From: Paraconiothyrium sp. Pb-2020
Lineage: Eukaryota > Ascomycota > Dothideomycetes > Pleosporales > Didymosphaeriaceae
Assembly (NCBI GenBank): GCA_022419385.1
Contig: JAJUBI010000003.1
Location: 3,162,001-3,226,000 of the forward strand
Direction of reading: 5' to 3'
Length of the DNA stretch: 64,000 nucleotides
Shown here: positions 23,701 through 34,500 of the stretch, in pieces
Layout: each line of letters starts with the position of its first letter
Numbering within the stretch: position 1 is the first letter of the stretch
The notes under the pieces: model-generated
The model's input: the letters and a program-made list of their open reading frames with translations, nothing else
Database searches by the model: none
Told to the model about the DNA's origin: nothing
Position numbers and translations under genes: made by a program

Positions 23701-24472
23701 AGGTCGGCGAGAAGCTCTATGGACGTTGAATCCTCTAGAAACCGGTTATTTCACAGCATGTCGTAGGGCGATTCAGGCTATGTGAAGCCTCCGAAGATGC
23801 AGTGTGAGAATGCGCAACCAAAACTCACGTGTGTTGGAAGATGCTCAGGTGCCCAGGTGAGATTCGGGACATGGAGACCTTGAGCTTTCGATAGTGGAAC
23901 CTTGTGCAGGCGTGGTCCTCCCAAGACTCGGGAAGGGGCATAGGTAGGTATCGTTTTCCAGCTGCAGATGTTCCATCTACAAGACTCATCGTCATAACCA
24001 GGCTTGTGCTCCATGTGTCCCAGGAATTGACCTTCCGCCATTTTCGGCATGGATGCAGAAGGCACCCACAGCCTCGCCACATGGAAACGTAATCGCGAAC
24101 GAGCGCATACACAACTCATACCGATCGTATCTCAACTCTAGTATATACTGATAGACGAGGACTTGGAATTCGAGTGCCACATATATGTTACGTTTCTCAC
24201 TGCAATATGAATGAGGCGGTGCATTGATTACGCTTCGGGGATTGTGGCTAGTGGCTTGGCACGGTGTGCCCTTCCTCCTTTAACCTTTGTCTACGTGTTG
24301 ATCCTTCACTTTGTGGATCCAGACACCGTCGCAAACCTCATTCCGCATCCGAGGTCGCCCATACTGCCATTACTGTTCACTGCGCAAAATTATTATCGAG
24401 CTTACATCGCGCGCTCCGCCGCTTTAACAGGAACCCCTTTCACGACGCGTCACACCTGCAGTCGCGCTCAAC
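20722..24472. other. 3.7-kb gene-free stretch
   Basis: No gene could be supported. Many frames of 60-154 codons overlap on both strands (longest 21502-21966 minus), with no recognisable domain, no coherent splicing and no ATG context better than chance. GC content looks similar to the coding parts, so it is not a classic AT-rich RIP-mutated repeat. It contains the promoters of the flanking genes, which diverge from it. A non-coding RNA or an unrecognised lineage-specific gene cannot be excluded. Confidence 0.5.
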
Positions 24473-25342
24473 ATGTCACAATACGCGAAGTTGAAGAACG
24501 ATGAGCTTCAGGCGATGCTCAGGGAGCGCGGCCTACCCACTACTGGCAAAAAAGCAGACATGGTGGACCGTCTCAGCAAGGATGATGAACAGAAAGCCTC
24601 TGATGCTGCGCCTGCGCCGTCGAACGCGCATCCCGAAGACGAGATTGACTGGGATGATGGCGATGATGCCGCAAAACAAGAAAACTCAGTCAAGGAGACA
24701 GAGTCCAAGGAGCCCGTTGTGACCACCCAGTCAGAGACCGTCGCAAAAGCAGGTGGCACTGGGCAACCACCGAATCCGCAGGCCGTACCCAATCAGAAAA
24801 CCGACATCGATCCCTCGAAGACCGACGATCTTTCGGTAAAGCCGGCTGGCGAAGAGGCGGAGAGCGGCGTCGAAGCAAAGGCAGTAGAGAACAAGGAGCC
24901 AGCTCCGAGCTATGCGGCGGGCATCGCTGCGACCGATCTCGACGCCGAGATTGAGAAGCGCAAAAAGCGCGCTGCGAAATTTGGTTTGAAGATCGAGGAT
25001 GACGAGACCCTCAAGAAGTTGGAGCGCGCAAAGAAATTTGGCGAGTCTGGAGCACTTAAGGGCCTCGACGAGGCTCTGCCTGAACGCAAAGAGCGAGAGC
25101 GAAAGCGAGGCCGCGAGGACAACGAGGATGGCGGCAGAAATAAACGTCGTGGCAGCGGGCGCGCTGGCGCCAACCGCGGAGGCAATCGCGAAGGTGACAG
25201 GCGACGGGACAACCGAGACAACCGAGACAACAGGAGAGACGACAGGCGCAACGACAATGGGTCCAACTGGATGAGCGCTGCAGACCGAGAGCGGGCAGAC
25301 GCACGCAAGGCGAAGTGGACGAAGCCAGCAGCGAGCTCTTGA
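24473..25342 (+). CDS. THO1: SAP-domain RNA-binding protein, THO1/SARNP (CIP29) type
   Basis: Predicted nuclear mRNP protein of the Tho1/SARNP family, acting with the TREX machinery in transcription-coupled mRNA packaging and export. Single exon, 289 residues. Residues 3-38 form a SAP motif (YAKLKNDELQAMLRERGLPT). The middle is an acidic, Ala/Pro-rich linker with an IDWDDGDD patch. Residues 158-205 carry the C-terminal Tho1/MOS11 signature: two repeats built on KRAAKFGL and RAKKFGES. The tail is an RGG/RDN-rich basic region (DNRDNRDNRRDDRR), suited to RNA binding, ending in an ADARKAKW motif. Length and domain order agree with fungal Tho1 proteins. Confidence 0.9.
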   Translation: MSQYAKLKNDELQAMLRERGLPTTGKKADMVDRLSKDDEQKASDAAPAPSNAHPEDEIDWDDGDDAAKQENSVKETESKEPVVTTQSETVAKAGGTGQPPNPQAVPNQKTDIDPSKTDDLSVKPAGEEAESGVEAKAVENKEPAPSYAAGIAATDLDAEIEKRKKRAAKFGLKIEDDETLKKLERAKKFGESGALKGLDEALPERKERERKRGREDNEDGGRNKRRGSGRAGANRGGNREGDRRRDNRDNRDNRRDDRRNDNGSNWMSAADRERADARKAKWTKPAASS

Positions 25343-26550
25343 AGACCGGGAAGAAGGCTTGTTTGCACGTTCGAGAGGCTGGGGTTGAGCTTTCAGGATT
25401 CAGAAGAATCGCTTCCCTCAGCGACATAGCGCCAGGGCACACGGAACGCGGACACAGCGAGCCTGTATACCACGTCCTTGACGATCGTGATCGGGTCAGA
25501 TTTCCAGAAAAGCTTTGGCCTTCATTTCATACAGAATTCCAGGATAATTGCATTAAAACATTGGGACCAGTCTGCCGGTTGATCTCTTTACCTCGTTTCT
25601 GGTTTCACGCTGTTTGCATGTCCTCGAATCCGGCGCCTGGGAAGACACAAGCGTGTCTTTGATGGAACAAAGCACACGTGTGACACCCTCGCTATGCTTC
25701 TATCGCGGGGCTGTTAGCTAGTTCGAACCGTTTTGTATCGTGACAAGGTCAGAGTTTCTCCAGGACTTCACCCCGTTGCTTAGACATATCAATTTGATTG
25801 GCGATTGCGAATGCATTGACAGCTGCCATCGATGCCTGTGTTTAGGAGAGACAGGATTATCCAGTTCCAGTTCCTGAATTTCTGAATGATCGACTGGTGC
25901 TACTCAAGCAGGGTTTCGATGCTAGATATCGGCGTAGTGTCTGAAAGTGGGCCTGGCTTGAGGCAGTAGTCCGGGCGGAGCATATCATATCACACACGGG
26001 CAGTGTCGTACCTACATTGTCGCGAGATGATGCTTTTCGCGCAACGCACGTGCTGCTAGACCCTGTCGAAGACACGAGAAACACCAGCACGTTAGCAGCG
26101 GGCCCCGCGCGTCGAGCCGGCCGCGTCTCAGTCTGGGGATGATGCGGGCCCTCCACAGTTCCGACGCGTTCGGACGCAGCTGATTGTCAGCTTCACGGGC
26201 TTGTGAAGATGCATGGTACGTGCGCCTGCCCGAAGCAGCACTGCCTCGGCATGTTTGCGCATGACGTCGGCCGCTGTTACCTCCTTCACAGGAGCAAGTG
26301 AGCCGGCCACCAATCACGCAGCTTCGAAAACGCTCACGAGGCCTGCAGCCATCTCCGCCATCTCCACACGCTTGCTGCGGCTCGTGGCCGTCAGATGTCG
26401 CATACCTAGCGCGGCCCGACAGCATGTGAAAGCCCTCGATTTCCGTTACAAGTCATTAATCCTCGGCAGCCGGCATTGTTCTCTCTGTAACACCTTTTGG
26501 TAGCAGTGTATCCTCTCTTTCTCTCTTCCCTTCATTGCACCGCAGCAGCC
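25343..26550. other. Intergenic region before the cyt b5/acyl-CoA dehydrogenase gene
   Basis: No gene seen. Frames such as 26012-26425 (minus) are Arg/Cys-rich noise without family motifs. The final 100 bp before 26551 are C/T-rich and probably belong to the core promoter. Confidence 0.55.
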
Positions 26551-28300
26551 ATGTCACAGCGATTTTCCACCGCCGACGTTGCGTCGCACAACAAGGCCGA
26601 CAACCTTTGGATCATTGTCGACGAGGATGTGTACGATCTGACAAAGTTTCAGGATGACCACCCAGGTGGCAAGAAGAGTGCGTCCTCTGTTCAATGCACC
26701 GATCTGCTCAATGGCTAATAATGCAAAGTTTTGCAACGCGTCGCAGGCAAGGATGCCTCCAAGCAGTTCTGGAAGTACCACAACGAGAGCATCCTTAAAA
26801 AGTACCAGAAACAACTTCAGGTCGGCTCATTGGACTCCAAGGCTGCTCCTCCAACGCCTCCAGCCACGCCTCCACCCCAAGAAAAGGAGCTGGTCAAGCC
26901 GGAGGCGAACTCTGGGGTCGTTGCTCCCCAACCAACTGCAGAGGCCGAGGAAGCCGAGGCATTAGACCCGTACGGCGATCTGATTCCATACGCCGATCCT
27001 TCGTGGTACCAGTCGTACCACTCGCCCTACTTCAACGAGTCCCACGCAGCGCTTCGCGAGGAAGTCCGACAATGGGTAGACGAGGAGATACAACCCAACG
27101 TGACCGAGTGGGATGAGGCGAAGAAGGTGCCGGACGAGATCTTCAAACAAATGGGCGACCGCGGATATCTCGCAGGCCTGCTTGGTATGCACTACCCTAC
27201 GCATTTGACGGATAAGCGTGTAAAGAGCGTTGCTCCGGAAAAATGGGATCTGTTCCACGAGCTGCTCCTCACGGACGAGCTTTCACGCAGCGGTAGCGGT
27301 GGTCTCGTTTGGAATCTCATTGGTGGATACGGCATTGGTGCTCCGCCACTGTTCAAGTTCGGCAAGAAGGAGCTTGTGCAGCGTATCGGTCCCAAGATTC
27401 TCAGCGGTGAAAAGCGCATCTGTCTTGCTATCACTGAACCTGGTACGTTGATCTCCCGTGCCTGCGAAACAACGAGTACTAATTCAATCAGATGCTGGTA
27501 GCGATGTTGCGAACCTCACCTGCGAAGCCAAGCTTTCCGAAGACGGCAAATACTACATCGTCAACGGAGAGAAGAAATGGATCACGAACGGTATATGGTG
27601 CGACTACTTCACCACCGCTGTGCGAACAAGCGACAAGGGCATGAATGGTGTTTCCGTGCTTCTCATCGAACGTGAGGCTGGGGGTGTCTCAACGCGAAGA
27701 ATGGACTGCCAAGGTGTATGGTCAAGCGGTACCACCTACATTACTTTTGAAGACGTCAAGGTTCCAGTCGAGAATCTGATTGGCAAAGAGAACCAGGGCT
27801 TCAAGGTCGTCATGACGAATTTCAACCACGAGCGTATTGGTATAATTATCCAGTGTCTCCGCTTCTCCCGCGTCTGCTACGAAGAGTCGATCAAATACGC
27901 ACACAAGCGAAAGACCTTTGGCAAGCGTCTTGTCGATCACCCTGTCATCCGACTCAAACTCGCACACATGGCTCGCCAAATTGAAGCCTCGTACAACTGG
28001 TTGGAGAATCTCATCTTCCAATGCCAAAAGATGGGTGAGATGGAGGCTATGTTGAAGCTTGGTGGTGCGATCGCCAGTTTGAAGGCTCAGAGTACAACCA
28101 CGTTTGAGTTCTGCGCAAGAGAAGCGAGTCAGATATTTGGTGGTCTGAGCTACAGCCGAGGTGGACAAGGCGCGAAGGTCGAGAGGCTCTATAGAGACGT
28201 AAGAGCATACGCTATTCCCGGTGGTAGCGAGGAAATTATGCTGGATTTGAGCATCAGGCAAGCATTAAGGGTACACAAGGCGCTTGGCATGAAGTTGTAG
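26551..28300 (+). CDS. Acyl-CoA dehydrogenase with N-terminal cytochrome b5 domain
   Basis: Predicted FAD-dependent acyl-CoA dehydrogenase fused to a heme-binding cytochrome b5 module. Exons 26551-26677, 26729-27442 and 27492-28300 give 549 residues. Residues 1-80 are cytochrome b5: DVYDLTKFQDDHPGGKK holds the first axial His and FWKYHNES the second. A Pro/Ala/Glu-rich linker follows (PPTPPATPPP). From about residue 145 the dehydrogenase fold runs: LREEVRQWVDEEI, LAITEPDAGSDVANL (the FAD/substrate block, joined across the second intron), NGEKKWITNG, and YSRGGQGAKVERLYRDVRAYAIPGGSEEIMLDL. This two-domain layout occurs in fungi. The b5 module may accept or relay electrons. The C-terminus (GMKL) is not a canonical peroxisomal signal, so location is open. 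Confidence 0.93.
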
Positions 28301-28900
28301 GATGTTTTATATATCAATATTTGTAGCACTACTATCAAGAGTAACATTCAGACACCTTCGATCGCTTCTTTTTACGTTGTGACAGGCATGTTAATACAAA
28401 GCTTGAGAGAAATAGTACACAACAATCTCCGTTGTGTGCCACAACGCAGACAAACTGAAATACAGTCCGCTTTTGTGACTATCCACCAGAACTTTAAGTA
28501 TTCCTTAACCGCAACCCACTTAGCGTGGAAGTGAATGAGCAGACGCTACTGCCATGACCAGGAAGACTGGACCAGTCTTATTCTGTGTGCACGGCGAGGG
28601 ACCTTAGATGCATTGGTCTAATAAGTTTGACCTGATCTCCCTGATACTATTCTCTATAATCCGTTTCCTGTCGTGGAGTCTGATCTGGGCTATATGATCT
28701 TAACTTAGTGATACTGGTTCTCAAAGCATTGCGAAGTGCATTTAACAACCTCAAGCCCGACTATAACAATTTGTACATATTGGTGGTTTTGCTTGTATGA
28801 TTGACTCGACTGCTGTTAACTTACAAACACACCTGATAAATTCGCCGCAACCATAATCTTATCGACAAACAACATGCATTACTCTTTAAGTGACGTGTAA
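28301..28900. other. Non-coding stretch downstream of the acyl-CoA dehydrogenase gene
   Basis: No gene seen. It is more AT-rich than its surroundings and holds many stop codons in all frames. Confidence 0.55.
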
Positions 28901-28909
28901 CAATTGACG

Positions 28910-29100
28910 CTAGACAGCGATGCTGCTACATAATGTGATGACACCGACGAAGGTGGCCCACCCTAAGATAACGAGACCATATTACTCTGATACGCGTCCG
29001 CAACGAGATCAGCTGACAGTCCGAGAACGACGAATGCGAAGAATCCTTGGATTGCGAGAAATTTTTTGTCCTGGATAGTGATGACAGTGTGTCGTATTGC
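28910..29100 (-). pseudogene. Decayed fragment of a MARVEL-type membrane protein gene
   Basis: The minus strand encodes KKFLAIQGFFAFVVLGLSAD followed by LVADAYQSNMVS. This is the first membrane helix and loop of fungal MARVEL/Nce102-like proteins and resembles the intact gene just downstream (GFQIVFAAVVLGLSVGM at its start). After about 28970 the frame stops. A one-base shift recovers LGWATFVGVITLCSS, the expected second helix, which soon ends in a stop. No start codon and no further helices can be found. I read it as a duplicated, inactivated copy or relic, about 0.4 kb from the intact gene. Short length limits certainty. Confidence 0.55.
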
Positions 29101-29466
29101 GAGGTAGGCTGAGGATCTTCGAGACCAGGTTCGTCGCTAAGATCAGAGCAAATTCATGGAGAAGCATGAGATGAGTGTATTTTCGCCCAAGAAACCAAAA
29201 ACAAATTTTGAAGGGCTGTTATAGTAATATCCCACCGAACTGTTTCCTAGTAATCAACGAGACTGACCTCAAGAAAATAAGTCGGATATGAATCAAATAT
29301 ACGCCTGTGGGTATCTAACGAGGGACATCGAAATTTTGCAATGCAATACCAAATGCGACCAAATTCGTCGGCCCTCTCGTCCCACCTCTGGACTCATGGA
29401 CCACAAATCCTGCTACGTCCGTTCACCGATCGCTCCGCCACTCTCTTCACTTCCTTTTCTTTCCAT

Positions 29467-30079
29467 CTAGTAGCCCCTCTTTGTACGCAAGAACGTCATC
29501 GTCACCGCAACAAGCAGGACCGCCGCAGTGAACCACAAAAATACGGTATCAGCCTGCGCTTCTTTGCACCTTTCATTTAAGTGACTTTGACGGTCTCCAC
29601 CATTCCAGCACACTTCCTCCCCGTCCACCTTGCCATAGCAACCACCATTGAATATATGGTTTTTGAACAGCTCGATTCGATTCTCGTCGCTAGTATCGCT
29701 GCACTTCGGGACGCCAATCTGAATAGCCAGTAGCTATCATAACATAAGTTAGTGATGCTTCTAACGATACCCGAGATTGATATCGAAGACATTCGGAGGA
29801 ACATACCACACCACCAGCGATGTTCAGAAGTATGATCAGGCCGTCGATGATTAGCCCGACCATGCCTTGTAAGACAGAGACCCACTCTGCAGCGATACCG
29901 ACGAACCCTGTCAGAAAAGAGATGCCGCCAACGAATGCGGTGTAGCGAAGGGATATTGGTGAGCTAAGAAATGGTCCTTGGCCCTTGATCATGCCGACAG
30001 ACAGCCCGAGAACGACAGCGGCGAAAACAATCTGAAAGCCGCGGATGGCGAAGTTGAGGACCGGTGATGGGGAGGACAT
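29467..30079 (-). CDS. MARVEL-domain (Nce102-like) four-helix membrane protein
   Basis: Exon 29807-30079, intron 29734-29806, exon 29467-29733 give 179 residues; the second exon is missed if the frame is read through the intron. Four hydrophobic segments are visible: FAIRGFQIVFAAVVLGLSVG, YTAFVGGISFLTGFVGIAAEW, MVGLIIDGLIILLNIAGGVLL, and near the C-terminus VFLWFTAAVLLVAVTMTFL. The loop between helices 3 and 4 has cysteines (PKCSD, GGCYGK, EVCWNGG, ERCKEA), as often in fungal MARVEL proteins of the Nce102 group. That group organises plasma-membrane domains (eisosomes) or takes part in non-classical export in yeast. The length and helix pattern suit the family, but the specific role is not shown. 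Confidence 0.8.
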
Positions 30080-31567
30080 TGTGAGATGTAATTGTGGGAT
30101 GCGATACAGTGAAGACGGGCGTGACGAAATTAAAGCACTTTCAAAAGTACCACGACTGCAGTTGTCTGTTCGTCCGTGGGATGGGTATCGTGATGATGTC
30201 GTTATGAAGTGACGTCTCGTATTCGCAAATTACTACCTCCAGGTCCAGAAGAGGTCTATGGGTCGCACCACGTTCGGCGCAAAGCAAAATCGTGAGTAGT
30301 ATCTGTACAGAAGGAAACGAAAACAGACCCAACGAGCGATACCAGCCCACTATATGTCCCCAAAGCAAGCCTTCAGTGCCGCACAAGCCCCACGCTGCCG
30401 CCTGTGCCTCCCTTGCCCCGAACGTGTCTCTTCGCACGTTCATTGTGCAGCGGCACAGCCCTGCATTCTCCGTCAATGACTGTGTGCAACCCCGATTAGG
30501 CACCCAGATGTAGCGACTGCAGTCGTTGCCTGAAGCATCCTTGTCGGCCCCCAAAGGGACCTGGCCAACCACATCCCGAGGGTAATCTCGGTAGCCGAGC
30601 TTCCTGAAGCACCTGCATAGATCCATAAGGCTGTGGCAGGAAATGGTGTCACGCCTTGAAACTGTTGTCCTGCTGCGCCGATTTTGTCGCAGGTTGGTAT
30701 GCAATTCCGAATAGCGCAGCGCCCCAGTACCCGCTCATTTCAGCATGATACCAGAATAGCAACGACGAGACTAATCTTTCCGTGAGGGCCTTTCCAACGT
30801 TGTGGCGGAGACAGTGTAGATTAAATAAGTGGGCGACCGAATCTCTGTTCACATCAGTTCTGAAGTGCTGCAGAGCTAGGCTAAAGATGGTAGGCTGAAC
30901 AAGGCTGAGTCACGGCCACGCGGGTCCAGGCAACTTATTTTCACTCACCGGCGTTCTGCATGAGTATAGAGTTGCAGAGTACCAGGGTCGGTCCATAGAT
31001 CTTGTCTATCAGACCTCCGCAAGCTCACCGCATGTATTCAGATGTGCCGAGGCTGTCATGCTATCGGCAAACCGTGGGATCGACGTATGTTTGGCCAAGA
31101 AGGACAACCTGCATCCCCCGCACTTAGCAGTCTATGTATACGAGATCTTCTCTTCTTAGTTAGTAACAATAGAGGAACCTCTTTAGCTACGCATTATTAC
31201 GGCTTTTGTGCCTCCCCTCGATGATCTACCGTTGGGCATTGGCACTTGTTCCCGTTAAGCGCGATGGTGTTTGATGCGGAATACAGCGCAATCACATAAA
31301 GCTTCGGTGTGCAAGGTGGGTGGATATCAGGATAGAAACGTGATCGCGTCTCAGGCTGTCGTAAAAATCATAGGCCCTAGCAAATGCATACATAGGAGTG
31401 AACGATTGGAGGCTTTTAATTACTATTACGATTTGTATCCTCACACATCTCCGCGAGCACAGCAAACGCAAACAGAGATGAAGCAATGTGGCCACTATGT
31501 TTGAGACATTTTTGCACAATACCAAAATGCGTCCCGTTCGCGTCTCAGAGGTCCCATCAACGCACAG
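30080..31567. other. Intergenic region between MARVEL-like and separase genes
   Basis: No supportable gene. A 187-codon minus-strand frame (30141-30704) is Cys/Arg-rich with no hydrophobic leader and no family match that I recognise; it may be chance. The stretch 31000-31560 is AT-richer. Confidence 0.5.
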
Positions 31568-34500
31568 CTATTCCAAGTATACAGGGATCCCGTAAACAAC
31601 AGCAGCAGCCCCATTCAAATACCTCAACACACATGCATTCCTTGCATCTCTGACAGCCTCATCCAACCCGATGCCCCTCTTTCTTCTTCCCACCATCACG
31701 CTTGTATCCGCGCTAGCATTACCCTTCCGCGACTTGCTCGCTGCCCTCGGAGTTCCCACCTCTTCTACAAGCTGCGCAACCCTTCCTTTCCCCTTTCTTT
31801 TCTTAATTGTAGGCGGCGGCTCAGCGCTGGCTTCATTCTCAGGCTCAGGCTCCGGCCAAAGACCCCACAGCTCGCCAGCTCTGACAGCAAGTCGATCGCA
31901 ATCTTTGTCGGTCACATCCCATAGCATCCCCAGTACGGCTGGCGCTCCCGCAGTGAGGTAGCTCGACAGCATGCCAGAGGGTTCGTATATGCCATTGTCA
32001 GAGAGATGCACACTCGAGCATCCGAACAGGAACGTGGTAGCACAACCTGGCTTCTTCTTGTCGCCTTCTGATTGCGCTTTGCCATTCAGATATAGTCGTC
32101 GCACCGCCTGCGAGCGTATGTACTGCGCTCCGCTGCCGTGTCCAAAGAATAGCACGAGCTCGTCAGTCTTCAGACAGTCTTCAAATTCCTTCTCCAAAGG
32201 CGGGCGGTTGGCGATGTGTGTCCAGGTACCTTGCATATCATCCAGATAAGGCTTGATCGTTTTGGATGTGTGGCCCAAGTCTCCTGAAGGATTTAGCATG
32301 CTCGTACCTCCTGCCTCGGCAGAGATGTAGTGGCCTGCGGGTGCGTTCTCAGTCGCAGTCGGCGACCTAGCTGCAAGTAGGCGTTCACGCAAAGCAGCTA
32401 GGGAAGGAAGCCTGGATACTGAGAGCTTTTCAAGGCATGGGAGAGACTCCCATGGAAGCATGTGCAGATTCTTATCAAGTATGAGGATGGTGTGGGCCGA
32501 TACTGGAGACGCCCTTTGTGCGCTGTCATGGTAAGCGCGCAATGCTTCGTACGTCTCGACGACCATCAAGTCAAAATCGATCTCATCGTAAGCATTCGGC
32601 TCGCCGTTGAACTGGAGGATGTCGACGACGAAGTAGATGAGGTCTGTAAGTGCTTCGTCAAGGTCGAGCTCCGGATCCGAGGCATTACCCAGGCCGATGA
32701 ACAAGTCCAATACTCGTGGATCAAGGTTTGGTCTCTTTTGCTGGCTCTTCTTCTGCCGCGAAGGTAAGTGACGAGCTAGGATAGTGTCGAAAGATTTGCG
32801 AAAGCGTGCCAGGAGAGCTGGTTGATGGATGTGATCCGAAAAGATGCCCTTGAAACCACCCAGCCAAATCTTCTCAATATTAAGCAGTAACTCTCGCAGT
32901 TTCGTATCGAGTGCCTGACGATCCTCCCACCATTGCTTCCTGCCCTCTCTTGAAGTCAAGTCCTTCGCATTTCGCGTGGTGAAATCGCTAAGCTCAATAA
33001 TTTCTTCGAGCTCCCGCCTACCGTCTGTGAAACTAAATTCCTCCTCGTCTAAGTCGCGGGAAGACTGACGAGCCAGGGGTAAGCGCAGCACGAAGGGTGA
33101 TGTATTTCTTTGGTAACGAGTGATGTACAACTCGTCTTGTTCCTCACTCAGCGCCAAGGAGACAGCGATCCATGTTTCGGGGATGATGTCGATGTAATCA
33201 TGTTGGAACTCGGCCGGTGATGATGTAGGTGATTCATTCTCAATGGATGTTGGCCACTGCAAACATACTTCTCGCGATAGTGTCTCTTGGTCGACCTCAA
33301 CCGAGTCCTGAGCGGATGCTAAAGCATGATGCTTTGGGATTTCTAAGTTCCGTGAGCAATGCTTAGGTAAATATTGGAACGATACGTACCACTCATATAT
33401 GCAGAATACAATGGGTGTATAGACCCACGTACACGACCTTGAGAGACAGCGGAGAGAAGAACTGTAGCATGACTCAGAGCTGCACACAGCTGCCGGAAGA
33501 CATGATTGCTGGCAGTAGTGGCATGCTGAGCATGTGCCTCGACCAGCCTTTCGCGAGCGTCCTCGATAAGTTTAACAAAGCCGTCTCCAGCTTGTTTTTT
33601 ACCACGCGGCAGCTTCGGGAAAGCCTTGACAGCTGGGCGCTTGGCAGCAACTCCTTCAGACGACTGACGTTCTTTTGGTGGTATCGACGGAAATGCGATC
33701 GTAGACTCGGGTAAGGTGTTGAAGGTGAAATCATTAGATATACTTCTGATGGCTTGTGCTAACATTGCCTTGAAGCGCACCCAAGCATGAGACCCTTCTC
33801 GGTCAAGTTCTGACTTCTCGACCTTACTCAGAACATCCATAGCTTTCACAACATTACTTTGCAAGAGATACGTAGCGACTCGCCTGTACAAGATGTCGGC
33901 TTGTAGTGCATCTAGTGATATGCAGTGCTCGCTAGCGCTCTGTATCTCATGGGCAGGCAAAGTGGTGGCTTTCTTCAAAACGCTCGGAATGGCTGTGGGT
34001 TCACTCCTAAGAGGTGCTTTGCGAGTCGTGCGGGTTGTCGTCCTCGTAAGAGTCTTGTGAGTGGTCTTGGTAGCGGTGATTCGAGTCCTTACACTTCGCG
34101 TCTGTGGAACCTCTGCAGGCTTTGATTCTTCTAGAGTGAGCGCAGACACATTGTCGGTCAAAACACCCAGATTGGGCATAAATCGAATCGTTGAACCTAT
34201 GTATGAAGGCGAGGATAAATGTTGTAGCAGCTGTTCCAATACATCGTATTCGGCAATCTCGTCATCGAATCTCTGCCTTACGTGATGCAATCTTGCAAGA
34301 GACAGGTGATAGGAAACAGTACTCAGATGTTTTGCGGATTGCGACACATCTAAACCATCGAACAGAGGCTGTGCTTTATCAGGTCGGCCACTCTGAATCC
34401 ATAGATCTGCAAGACGGCTGGTGTGATCTAAGACCAATGTCCGGGACCCGACAGCAGAAGCCACCTTTCCTGCTTGCTGAAGTACGTAGACAGCCTCATC

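Noticed and set aside
27722..28261. 179-codon minus-strand frame within the acyl-CoA dehydrogenase gene
   Set aside because: Antisense shadow of a strongly conserved coding exon.
30141..30704. 187-codon minus-strand frame as a Cys-rich protein gene
   Set aside because: No signal peptide, no recognisable domain and no convincing splice partners; cysteine spacing looks random.
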